Of a stretch of DNA of 64,000 bases, positions 12,901 to 23,131 are shown piece after piece (positions within the stretch are counted from its first letter, which is position 1; each line of letters begins with the position of its first letter). Below the pieces are notes generated by a model that saw only the letters and a program-made list of their open reading frames with translations, was not told the origin of the DNA and did not search any database. The translations under genes and the position numbers were made by a program. The DNA comes from Tetradesmus obliquus (lineage: Eukaryota; Chlorophyta; Chlorophyceae; Sphaeropleales; Scenedesmaceae). The stretch is taken from contig CP126191.1 of the NCBI GenBank assembly GCA_030272155.1, positions 828,501 through 892,500 of the forward strand, read 5' to 3'.

Positions 12901-13261
12901 GCTGTGCTTGAGGATCAGCCGGAGGCAGTCTGACAACAATGAGTGGCCTGGTTGCTGCTGCTGCACGTGCCTGCTGTGCGGTACAACAGCCTCGCCAGGG
13001 TGCACCTAATATGAAATCCTCTGTGCTACTCTGCTTGCTGAGCAGGTGCCTGCTGTGCCAGACAACGGCCTGGCCGTGATTGAGGAGCAGCTGGATGCCG
13101 TGGCTGAGCTGCAAGAGGAGGTGGCGGGCTGCTTCAGCGCACAGGTGAGCAGCAGCAGCAGCAGCAGCAGCGGCTTTTGACTGCTTAGTTGCCAGCCCAG
13201 CGTGCCACTGTGCTGTGGCTGAGCTTCAGGAGGAGGTGGCGGGCTGCTTCAGTGCACAGGT

Positions 13262-13296
<35 letters not shown>

Positions 13297-16200
13297 GCGG
13301 CAGCAGCACTGCGCCAGCGGCACAGCATCAGCAGCCTTTGCGGAGACCGGCCGGCTGGGTTGATGTGAGCCCAGCGTACGTGTGTGTACAGCACAGTGTG
13401 CGGCTGCAGCTGCTTCATGGTAGAGCAATGCTTTTCCTGTGTTTTTCTTCACAATCAGGTGTGTAGTGTATCATAGGCAGCACGCTAAGCGATCACAAGC
13501 TGATGGACTGATGCTGTTCTGATCTTCAGCGCTCTGCGCTTGACACGCAGGCCGGCGCAGTCCAGGCAGAATTGGCTCCAGTAGTGGAACAGGCGGCAGC
13601 AGCAGCAGCACCAGTGGCAGAGACGGTCAAGCAAGCAGTAGCACCTGCAGCGGAGCAGGCGGCAGCTGCAGTGTCGGGTGCGGCTGCTGCTGCAACAACA
13701 GCAGCAGTGGTGGCTGTGGCGGAGGCTGCGGCTGGTGCGAGTGCGGCAGATGGCAAGGCGCCTGCGCTGGGGCAGGTTGTTGAGGGCGCAGCAGAGCAGG
13801 CAGTGCAGGTATGGAGCGGGCTGAACTAACAAAATAGTTATGAGTCTGCCTTGCAAGCAGCATGGCTTGTTGTACCGTCCCCTTGGTGTTTCGTCCTATG
13901 TTTGGGTGGAACGGTTCCAGGAGCAAATCCTTTGCAGGTGTCCATCTTGCGTGCAGTGCATCTGCAGCCTGACTGCATTCAAACATCACTGTCAACGTTT
14001 TCTGACGCTGCGTGTCGCACATCGTGCGCGTTTGACACTCTTGTGTGTCCTGCAGACGCTGACAGGCGCGCCAGATGTCTTTCAGGGGGCTGGCTCAGTA
14101 GCACTGTCACCACCATCATGCCTGCTGCTACATGATATCTGTCATCATGCCTTTTCTGCCTCGCAGACGCTGACCGGCGCGCTGGACCGACTGCAGGGGC
14201 GGTTGCAGCAGCGCGGCCTGAGCCAGCAGGCTGATGCCATAGGGGGCGCCACCATTGTGCCTGCCGTCACTTGTCTTCTGTTGATCACGCTCTGTATTTG
14301 TGTCATTTGTGTCCTGCGAACGCTGACGGGCGCTCTGGATCGCCTGCAGGGCCGGCTGCAGTTCAGCACTGGCACCACCATCATGCCTGCTGTCACTTGT
14401 CTTTCTGTTGATCACGCTCTCTTGTTTGTGTCATTTGTGCCCTGCAGACGCTGACGGGCGCTCTGGATCGCCTGCAGGGCCGGCTGCAGCAGCGCGGCAT
14501 GAGCCAGCAGGCTGACGCGATTGGGGGCGCCAAGCAGAGCCTGGTGGGCAAGGTCAACGAGGCGGCAGGCAACATCAAGAGCTACGTGCAGGTTGGTCGC
14601 ACAGCTGCTGCTGCTGCTGTCTCACTTCAGCGATGTATGCAGCGGTTGCTTCTGAAATGTCGCTCAGCGTACAAGCGCACGCACCCCATGCTGATGCATG
14701 TGCCAGCCCCGCCGCTGCTGCTGCTGTGTTCAAATTCTCAGCCGCTGTAGCCTCAGGACAACCCTTGGCTGCGCTGCTCCTGCCGCGCTTTGGTTTCTCT
14801 GCCACTGGTGCTGCTGATGGTTCAACCGCCTGAACGCTACATCATACGCAGTCTGAGGGGCTCAGCTCGTTGCCGGTGACAGACCTGCAGGCCATCATCT
14901 CCCGCATTGCCGCCAGCAGGGCAGCAGCAGCAGCAGCAGGCAACACAAGCAGCAGCTCACCAGATGCAGACACTACAGACGCAGCAGACGCTGCTGCTGC
15001 TGCTGCTGGGGCTGAGTCAGCCATGCCTACATTAGCACCTGAGCAGATGCCTGGTGCCTGGAAGGCGCTGGCGTCTGTGGCTGGGCGCATGGTGGAGGAT
15101 GTGTTCAGGCCTATCGCATTCATTGATAACCCCACCACAGACACGCAGGTGAGCCCTCCGGTCTGGGTCGGAGTGCAGTGAAATGAGTGGCTGGGCGCAT
15201 GGTGGAGGATGTATTCAGGCCAGTGGCGTTCATTGACAACCCCACCACAGACACACAGGTGAGGGTGTGTGCAGGCCTGCAACTTTCTGGGGTGGAGTGG
15301 GGTTGCAGGCAGTGGCTGGACGCATGGTGGAAGATGTGTTCAGGCCGGTGGCTTTTATTGAGAACAACACCACAGACACGCAGGTGGGGATGTGTGCTGC
15401 GGCCTGCAGTTGCCGGGTGGGGTGCAGTCAGTTGCTGGGCGCATGGTGGAGGATGTGTTCAGGCCGGTGGCTTTTATCGAGAATAACACCACAGACACAC
15501 AGGTGAGCCCTCCAGTCTGGGTTGTTGTGCAGTCCGTAAGTGGCTGGCAGGATGGTGGAGGATGTTTTCAGGATGTGTTCAGGCATGTGATCTGCATTGA
15601 CAACCCCACCCCAGACACGCAGGTGAGGATGTTTGCGGGTATGCATTGGCCAGGTGGGGTGCAGTCGGTGGCTGGCTGCATGGCGAAGGATGAGCTCAGG
15701 CCTGTGGCGCTAGAATGAAAACAACAGCACCATCACACAGGTGATGGTGTCTGCAGGCCCATGTTCCAAGGTTGGATGGGACATGCAGCAAACGGCGCAG
15801 CGTCCCTTGGCTTGGCGTCCCCCGTTTCTGCAGCTGCCAAGTTTTTATGTGTGCAATGCATTTCTGCAGCGTCCACATGCGTAAAGGGTCGGTGAGCTAG
15901 GCTGCAGCAATTGTTGTATGGCTCGCTGCCATGTGCCGGCAAACAGCTCAGCATCCCTGCCGCTCAACTAAGAATGGCTGCTGCTGCCGCCGCTGCTGCT
16001 GCTGGCCAGGTATGGGTGCATGTCAGCAGAGAGCTGCGAGAGGTGGTGGTGGCCTTCAGGGGCACGGAGCAGGTGGGTCGGTGTGCCTGCACGGATCTGC
16101 TTCAGTTGCACAGCATTGTTATACAGTGCGCTCTGCATGTGCTCAATCAGGGCAAGCTGGAAATGCGCACAGTCTGATGAGTGTGCCGTCACAAACTGCA

Positions 16201-19200
16201 CTATCCTTCACTGCCGTGCCCCCGCCGCTGCTGGTGCTGCTGCTGCTGGTGTGCTTGGCCCCTCCGGTTACGCATGCTGCTGCATTGCCCTCAGGTCAAG
16301 TGGAAGAACCTTGTGAGCGACTTGGTTCCAAACTCGCATCGTGCTCACTGCTCATTGCGCTGCGCGCCCTCAGGTCAAGTGGAAGGACTTTGTGAGCGAT
16401 ATCAACCTCATCCCTCAGACGCTGGACGTGGAGCGCACAGGGGGGCTGGACCTGGGCATTGGCAGCATCCCGCTGCCCTTTGCCACGTTCAAAAAGAGTG
16501 AGTGACGCTGCAGAAAAGTAGACGGCGGGTGTTTAGTGACCCAAGTGCAGACAATCGCATCACTCCGCCCCTCTGCCTTCAAACAGAGTTAGTGACTGCC
16601 AGAAGTAGGGACTAGGGTTTGTGTTTTAGCAGTTTCAACATCATGTAGAGCGCACAGGGGGGTTGGACCTGGGCATTGGCAGCATCCCGCTGCCCTTTGC
16701 CACGGTCAAAAAGAGTGAGTGACGCTGCAGAAGAGTAGACGGCAGGTGTTCAGTGACTCGAGTGCAGACAATCGCATCACTCCGTCCCTCTGCCATTCGC
16801 GGCCCTCAAAAAGATTGAGTGACTGCCAGAAGTAGGGGCTAGGGTTTTTGTTTTGATAGTGTCAGCATCATGTGGAGCGCACAGGGGGGCTGGACCTGGG
16901 CATAGGCAGCATCCCGCTGCCTTTCGCAACCTTCAAAAAGTGTGAGTGAGCGATAGCTGCCAAACGAATAGTAGACAGACAAGGCAGCTGACGGTGCGCA
17001 GCAGCGTATACTCAGCCACTAATAAGCATGGCATTTAAAATATCATACATGAGTTACACCATGTACCTTGTTGCCATTTCCCTCCCATCAACAGACAAGG
17101 AGCTGATGGTGCACAGCGGCTTCCTCACCGCCTACGACTCTGCAACAATCAACCTGATGCAGGACACTTTGCATGCCTGCTTTCCTCTTTTGCCTTCTTC
17201 CTACAGGCAAGGGGATCCTGACGGTACACAGCGGCTGATGCACCACTTATACTTGTGCTGTGTTGCGCCCCCTTTTGCAACTTTTAACAGACAAGGAGCT
17301 GATGGTGCACAGCGGTTTCCTCACCGCCTACGACTGCGTCAAGGTCAAGGTGCTGCGCCAACCCGATGCCCCCTGAATTTCTTTCGCATCTCACCTTCTC
17401 TTCTAACTATGTCCACCGTATAGTCAAGGAAGCTAATGGTGCACAGCGGCTGACCAACAGCTGTATGGCTTTCAATCAAATCAAATAATGCACCTTGTTG
17501 CCGTTTGGATCCCTGCTCCTGCTGACCAGACAAGGAGCTCATGGTCCACAGCGGCTTTCTGACCGCCTACGACTCTGTCAAGGTCAAGGTGCTGCGCCTG
17601 GTGGACCAGCTCACGGCAGACGCAAGCGCGCAGCAGCCTTGGGACGTGTTCATCACGGGGCACAGCCTGGGGGGCGCGCTGGCTACGCTGTGCGCGTATG
17701 ACCTTGCGGGGCGCAGGTGCGTAAAATGGTTGAATATACTTCAAGGATTGTTGTTTTCGTCACGGGGCACAGCCTAAGGGGCGCGCTGGCTACGCTGTGC
17801 GCGTATGACCTGGCGGGGCGCAGGTGCGTAAGATGGTTTCGAGTTGGTTTGAAGAGTGTTGTGTTCATCACGGGGCACAGCCTTGGGGGCGCGCTGGCAA
17901 CGCTGTGCGCGTATGACCTGGCGGGGCGCAGGTGCGTAAAATGGTTGAATATACTTCAAGGATTGTTGTTTTCGTCACGGGGCACAGCCTAAGGGGCGCG
18001 CTGGCTACGCTGTGCGCGTATGACCTGGCGGGGCGCAGGTGCGTAAGATGGTTTCGAGTTGGTTTGAAGAGTGTTGTGTTCATCACGGGGCACAGCCTTG
18101 GGGGCGCGCTGGCAACGCTGTGCGCGTATGACCTGGCGGGGCGCAGGTGCGGCGAAGATTGCTGGTCCGCATCCGGTTTGACAAGTGTGGCAGTCCACCC
18201 TTGGCATTGCAGGTGGTGTGCGCTGGCCACGCTGTGCACGTACGACCTGGCGGGGCGCAGGTGCGCAGCATACATCATGTGTTTGTATAAGTGATGGTGT
18301 GCACTGTATGGTTGTAGAAATTTTGCTTCAAACGCGGCGAGGGGCTGAGTTTGCGCAAGAAACACAAAGCTTGAACTCTGGCATACAGTGATCCCATGGT
18401 GGGAGTATGCGGGGTGGTAGGCGAGTGCTGCTGAGGGCCTTATGACAGCATCTGTCACAGAGGTGGGCATTGCTTGTTCTGACAACCGTAGTTGCAACAT
18501 GAAACATGACCGCACCTGTCCAAGCTCTGCTGCTGCTGCTGCTGCTGCCCGCTGCCCGCTGCTGCTGCTGCCTGCTGTTGCTGATGTGCCGGCGTTGCAG
18601 GGGCCCTGCTGCTGCGGGCCGGCGCGTGCACATGTACACGTACGGCGCGCCGCGCGTAGGCAACAAGGCCTTTGCTGACGCCTTCAATGAGCGGCTGAAG
18701 GGCGACGCCTGGCGCATCACCAACAAGGCAGACATCGTGCCCAGGTAATGCTAGATGCTATCTAAATGATTTTGCGCTCTATGCACTTTCATTGCACCAT
18801 CAACGCAGCTGTGGTATACCATGCTACGTAGCATGCATGTGGTACGTGGCTGTCTCCCAAAGGCTGCAAAAGCGCATGCTGTGCTGATGCTGTCTTGATC
18901 TCTGTACATGATGACCTGCCCTATCAGCTGTCGTCTATCATCGAATCAGCTTGCTGCTACATGCTCTGCCAGCTGTTTTCGCATTGTTGTTCCACCGCAG
19001 CGTGCCGCAGCCCATGGGTGTGCGGCTGGACGGCAGCCCTAAACATCACTGCACTGCTTTGTCACTATCAATTGCTGCAGCGTGCCGCGCCTGATGGGCT
19101 ACGCGCACGCGCGCACGGGTGTGTGGCTTGACGGCAGTCCTAAACATAACTGCACTGCTTCGTTACTCTCAATTGCTGCAGTGTGCCGCGGCTGATGGGC

Positions 19201-21109
19201 TGCGCGCACGTGCGCACTGTGCAGCACCCAAACTTTGTAACCCTACATCTGATTGCAACAACAATGTTGCTGCTTTTACTGTGGCTTGCTGCAGCGTGCC
19301 GCGGCTGATGGGCTACGCGCACGTGCGCACGGGTGTGCGGCTGGACGGCAGCGGCTGCCTCACCTTTGTTGACGCCAGCAGGGACGTGCTGGGCGAGGGG
19401 CGCGAGGTGGCAGAGGTGGTCATGGTGCGTGAGATGTACGGCTGAGTAAGTTGAGTTGTACGTTTGCTGGTGCTGTATGCCTTATGTCTGCTGTTGCGTG
19501 CAGTGTGTTGTATGCAAGACCTGCGGCTTGCATGTGCTGTTGGTTGGGGATGGTCAGTGTGGGTTGAGAGTGGAGAGTGCCTCACCTTTGTTGACGCCAG
19601 CAGGGACGTGCTGGGCGAGGGGCGCGAGGTGGCGGAGGTGGTCATGGTGGGTAAGATTTGTGGGCTGTGGGTTTGCTGCTACTGTGTATGTGTCTGCTGT
19701 TGCTCCAGTAAAATTATTGGGCTGTGGGTTTGCTGCTACTGTGTATGTGTCTGCTGTTGCTCCAGTGTGTTGTATGCAAGAGCTGCGGCAACGCTTTCAT
19801 GTGCGGTTAGTCAGGGATGCTCAGTGTGGGTTGGGAGTGGAGAGTGCCTCACCTTTGTTGATGCCAGCAGAGGCGTGCTGTGCGAGGGGCGCGAGGTGGC
19901 GGAGGTGGTCATTGTGAGTGGTTTTGTTTTTGCTGCTGCTGCGGAGTCTAGCAGCAAGCGAATGTCTCAGGTGTTTCTGTTGCATGTGCGTGCAGCGTGC
20001 ACTTGGTGTGAGCAGCGCTGACCTACTACAAGCAGCCTTTACATGTCAGATCGTCACAGGGCCGAGCGCTGTTGCGAATGTCTCAGGTGTAGCAGGGTGT
20101 GCTGCAAAGCGATCTGCCGCCACAGCTGCCAGAGCTGCTGCTGCTGCTGCCGCCGCTGCTGCTGCCGCTGCTGCTGCTGCTGCTGCTGCTGCAGGAGCTG
20201 GCGTCTCAGGCGCTGGAGGTGGCTCAGGGTCAGCGTGCACTGGAGGACGTGGTGGATGCCATCCAGGAGCACGAGATGAGCATCCTCAACGCCCTGGTGC
20301 GCCGCTTGATTTGTGTTGCCAACGGTTATTGTTGCTGCGTTGCCGCTGCGCTGCATTGCTGCGCATGCATCAGTGCATGTATGTTGTTGACGCCATCCAG
20401 GAGCACGAGATGAGCATCCTCAACGCTGTGGTGCGCCGCTTTTTGTTGTGTTGCATTGATGAGTGTGCTGGTTTCAGTGCCTGCAAGTGGTTGGTGCCAT
20501 CTAGGAGCATGAGATGAGCATCCTCAACGCACTGGTGCGCGGCAAACTCCTGCCGCTTGGCTGCGTTGCTGTGTGCATGTGGCATGCTGCGTGTGTTCTT
20601 GCTACCCGTCAATGCCACTGGCCTAGGATGGGCTGCGCGTCCCACGGGCTGTGTGCAGGTAGATGTCAGCGCTGCCTTGTCACTGGCATTGTTGTTGTCG
20701 ACTCATTGGTGCTGTGTGTTGCTGCAGGCAAATGGTTCAGCGCTGGGGCAGCACATAATAAACTTCTATCTGGCTTCATTGCTTGAATCAGCGCCTCACT
20801 TTCCTGTGGATTTCCTGGTTATAATGCACTGCTGCAGGAGCAACGTCTCTGCGCTGGGGTGGCCACCCCCCGCCATTCACAGCCGCAGCCAGTCACAAAC
20901 ACTTTATTCGTTTCGCACTTTCTCTGCAGGTGGACGGCTCAGCGCTTGGCCAGCACATGGAGGACTTTTACCTGGCCACGCTTAAAGAGGCAGTGCTGGC
21001 AGCAGACCCCGCACTTGCCGGGCAGGTGCAGCAGGCGATGCAGGAAGCAGCTGATAAGGTGGTGTCGCCAGCGGCTGAGTCAGCGGCAGCAGCGCCGGCA
21101 TCGCGGTGA
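9945..21109 (+). CDS. C2-domain class 3 (alpha/beta-hydrolase) lipase, 16 recognised exons
   Basis: Phase-consistent exons: 9945-10086, 10521-10611, 11137-11212, 11546-11804, 12225-12319, 13046-13144, 13530-13808, 14448-14591, 14852-15148, 15908-16072, 16374-16497, 17530-17716, 18601-18744, 19295-19424, 20195-20296, 20930-21109; 837 residues from the first recognised exon. A C2 domain (LQLTIHGAEGLKAVN, GGSDPYVVATLGD, LRLRVIDKNKLISDVDLG) covers exons 3-5. It is followed by an Ala-rich linker and the lipase fold: WVHVSRELREVVVAFRGTEQ, GHSLGGA with Ser636, DIVPR with Asp697, and a likely catalytic His787 in QHMEDFYL. C2 domains bind Ca2+ and phospholipid; class 3 lipases hydrolyse acylglycerols or polar-lipid esters. 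Substrate and compartment are not evident. The first exon lacks an ATG, so 5' exons are missing from this model. Almost every intron contains exon shadows. Confidence 0.88.
11016..11063 (+). repeat. Shadow copy of lipase exon 3 (5' side)
   Basis: The acceptor and first 40 bp of exon 3 (RDFLLSTFAGLL), with the preceding intron flank, are duplicated about 115 bp upstream and run into a TAA. The downstream copy splices in phase. Confidence 0.85.
11945..12040 (+). repeat. Shadow copy of the 3' end of lipase exon 4
   Basis: Roughly 90 bp resembling the exon 4 end (DLxVAMLPVxAxxEQQxQRLQLELKG) recur in the following intron and keep the GTGCGC donor. Confidence 0.85.
12368..12425 (+). repeat. Shadow copy of the 3' end of lipase exon 5
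   Basis: A second copy of the FSEALLxAAVADxTQ segment with its GTGCGT donor lies about 100 bp after the real exon end at 12319. Confidence 0.85.
12690..12940 (+). repeat. Two shadow copies of the 5' end of lipase exon 6
   Basis: Acceptor-bearing segments coding VPAVPDN and VPAVPDNGLAV-like sequence occur near 12692 and 12871. Both diverge within 25 codons; the intact exon starts at 13046. Confidence 0.85.
13215..13265 (+). repeat. Shadow copy of the 3' end of lipase exon 6
   Basis: The AVAELQEEVAGCFSAQ coding segment and its donor, which continues directly into a CAG tract, recur 118 bp after the real exon end at 13144. Confidence 0.85.
14053..14365 (+). repeat. Three shadow copies of the 5' part of lipase exon 8
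   Basis: Segments starting with the acceptor and coding TLTGA(L/P)D begin near 14053, 14165 and 14320. The second runs through QQADAIGGA. All break off before the intact exon at 14448-14591. Confidence 0.88.
15186..15740 (+). repeat. Array of five shadow copies of the 3' end of lipase exon 9
   Basis: The exon end coding VAGRMVEDVFRPIAFIDNPT recurs five times after the real exon. Copies end at 15258, 15383, 15502, 15622 and 15740 (spacing 110-125 bp), each with a GT directly after the conserved CAG. Decay increases along the array; the last copy contains a TGA. Confidence 0.92.
16290..16336 (+). repeat. Shadow copy of the 5' end of lipase exon 11
   Basis: CAG followed by a VKWKNLVSDLVPN-like segment precedes the intact VKWKDFVSDINLIP exon by 80 bp. 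Confidence 0.85.
16650..16947 (+). repeat. Two shadow copies of the 3' end of lipase exon 11
   Basis: The segment coding ERTGGLDLGIGSIPLPFAT recurs at 16650-16720 and 16874-16945, together with about 100 bp of following intron. Each keeps a GTGAGT donor. Confidence 0.9.
17090..17460 (+). repeat. Four shadow copies of the 5' end of lipase exon 12
   Basis: Versions of the acceptor plus KELMVHSGFLTAYDS begin near 17092, 17205, 17288 and 17424. The first and third are well preserved; the other two are reduced to a 30-bp core. The intact exon starts at 17530. Confidence 0.9.
17717..18262 (+). repeat. Five shadow copies of the catalytic-serine exon end, including an exact 215-bp duplication
   Basis: The 3' end of exon 12 (TGHSLGGALATLCAYDLAGRR) is repeated with ends at 17823, 17931, 18038, 18146 and 18260. 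Copies alternate GHSLRGA and GHSLGGA. The 215-bp dimers 17717-17931 and 17932-18146 read as identical, so the last event was recent. Every copy retains a GTGCG donor. Confidence 0.93.
18990..19225 (+). repeat. Three shadow copies of the 5' end of lipase exon 14
   Basis: Copies of the acceptor and VPRLMGYAHVRTGVRL-coding stretch begin near 18992, 19077 and 19178. The intact exon begins at 19295. Confidence 0.88.
19570..19920 (+). repeat. Two shadow copies of the 3' end of lipase exon 14
   Basis: The CLTFVDASRDVLGEGREVAE segment recurs at about 19573-19648 and 19845-19915 with donor-like GT following. Between them a 55-bp intronic sequence (19655-19770) is itself tandemly repeated. Confidence 0.88.
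20384..20865 (+). repeat. Shadow copies flanking the lipase exon 15/16 intron
   Basis: Two copies of the exon 15 end (DAIQEHEMSILNALV) lie at 20384-20445 and 20495-20545. Two copies of the exon 16 start (acceptor plus SALGQH-like sequence) lie near 20727 and 20836. One intron thus holds donor-side shadows first and acceptor-side shadows last. Confidence 0.88.
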
Positions 21110-21126
21110 GCTGGGCAGCAGCAGTG

Positions 21127-21655
21127 ATGTAGGCCATGCAGCAGCAGACTTTGGGAGCTGCAGCGGCGGCAGCAGCAGCAGGAGAGGAGGGCAAGGCAGC
21201 AGTTGCAGAGCCAGCAGCAGCAGCGGCCATGTATTGGTCAAGGAAGCAGTGCTGGCAGCAGACCCTGCACTTGCCGGGCAGGTGCAGCAGGCGCTGCAGG
21301 CGGCAGCAGACAAGGTGGCGCAGCCCGCGGCTGAGTCAGCAGCAGCAGCAGCACCAGCCTCTCGATGAGCAGGGCAGCAGCAGTGATGTAATGCAAGCAG
21401 CTGCAGACTTTGGGAGCTGCTGCTGCAGCAGCAGCAGCAGCAGGAGGAGGAGAGGAGGGTAAGGCAGCAGTTACAGAGCCAGCAGCAGCAGCAGCAGCCA
21501 TGCATGCGATGATCAAGGAGGCAGTGCTGGCAGCAGACTCCGCATTGGCCGGGCTGGTGCAGCATTCGCTGCAGGCGGCAGCAGACAAGGTGGTGCCGCC
21601 AGCGGCTGAGTCAGCAGGGGCAGCAGCACCAGCAACACCAGCACAGCGATGAGTG
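21127..21655 (+). repeat. Two further copies of the lipase terminal exon, each with its own stop
   Basis: The C-terminal segment KEAVLAADPALAGQVQQ through the stop is repeated at about 21236-21368 and 21508-21652, with a roughly 110-bp Ala-rich spacer that is also repeated. The second extra copy is in frame with an open GGGEEGK-containing stretch. They may be 3' UTR or alternative 3' exons. Confidence 0.85.
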
Positions 21656-23131
21656 GGTCAGCAGCAACGATGCAGCGCATGCAGCAGCAGGCTGTAGCAG
21701 CTGCAGCAGCAGCAGCGGGACTCCCACTTTGTTGGCAAGGCAGCAGCGGCGGCGGCAACTGCGGCAGCCTTCAAGCAGTATGTACGACTGCCTTCCTGTG
21801 GTGTTAAATGCCAGGCAGTGCTTTTATAGGCTGCAAATATCAGGCTGTCAAGCAATGCACTATTGATGGCTTGTTTGGCGTTGATTAGGGCAGAAATATG
21901 TCCAGCTTGCAGCCAATTGCAACAGTAGTGATGGTCATGACACAACACGTACTGCAGGTTGGTGCGGATCTCTGGTTTGCTGCACAAGCACAAGTCACTG
22001 CAACAGAGCTACATTGGTGCTGATATCGGTGCTGCCCAGAGTGCATGTGAGATCTGCAAGCGGCACTGTATCATGTTCTGGGGCACAGTGCTCATTGCTG
22101 CTGACCTTGGCAAAATGTTGACGAGGTCAGCCGCAGCTGCGAGATGGAACCAGAAGAAGGTGCAGAGCAGCACCACCACCCAAATTGCGTCGTTCAAGTG
22201 ACGCTCTTGTTTGTGCGTATCCCTGTGTGTAGGACAAAGCATCATGTGGCCACATGGGGTTGAGTGTTGCGGCAGACTGAGCTGGTGCTGTGCTGCCACC
22301 CCTGGATTCAAGCACTTGGTGGTCTTCCGTTCACCGTCCGCATCATCAGCATCTTTATGTTGTCATTTGAGCCATGGCGGAAATGCCGTTGGCCCCTTGC
22401 GCCATCGCAGCAGAAGATGGCGCTGCGTTGGGCATTTGCCCTGGGCGGAGCCTTTTACTTGCAAGTGCATATGCACCTAGATACGCATATCTCAAACGTG
22501 CAAGTGGGCGTGCAGGCATTGTCATCTGGCGACTTCGCCACAACAGCATCGTGCTGGCTGAGCCTAGAATATCAAGAATGGGCAGGCACATGTGATGCGT
22601 GGGCAGGGGTTTGTTTGTGTTCGCTGCTGGCGGTGCACCGAGTTTGCAGCCATAGCATGCGCAGTTGCTGCTGCGCTGTTGCAGCGGCGCTGCATGAAGC
22701 ATGGTGCTGAGCATGTGTAAGCTGCAACCCCGCATGAGGGTCTACCCTCTTCAAGACAAACAGTTTGAGTTCATAGATGGCGGGTAAAACTGAGATCGCG
22801 GGATCCGACCTTCAGGAGACATACTCCGCGGAGACTGGGCTGTTTTGAAAACTGTGACAGCAAGCTGACCGCATAAGATGCGCTGCACGAGTAACCGCGC
22901 CAACGCTTGTGTGCTGGTGTCGGTGGGTTTGGGTCCCACCTGCGGCAGTGGCCACTATGGTTTTGAAATTTAAATCTGGGGTTCAACCAAAAACCTTATT
23001 TCATGCAGCTGGGATCCTGCGATCAGGCTGCCATTGTTTTCGTATCTAATTTTTTTTTCGTATCTAAATTTGTACGCTCAACGACCTTTTTGCTAAATTT
23101 TGAAGTCTTCAGCACCCTTGCAGAAGGCAGC
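21656..23131. other. Intergenic, no gene recognised
   Basis: No reading frame resembles a known family. The stretch contains the likely lipase 3' UTR and the promoter side of the next gene. It is less GC-rich near 23030-23100, where T-runs precede the next start codon. Confidence 0.45.

Noticed and set aside
22975-23000. GGGGTTCAACC resembling a Pol III B box
   Set aside because: No A box or cloverleaf at suitable distance; not a tRNA or a recognisable SINE.
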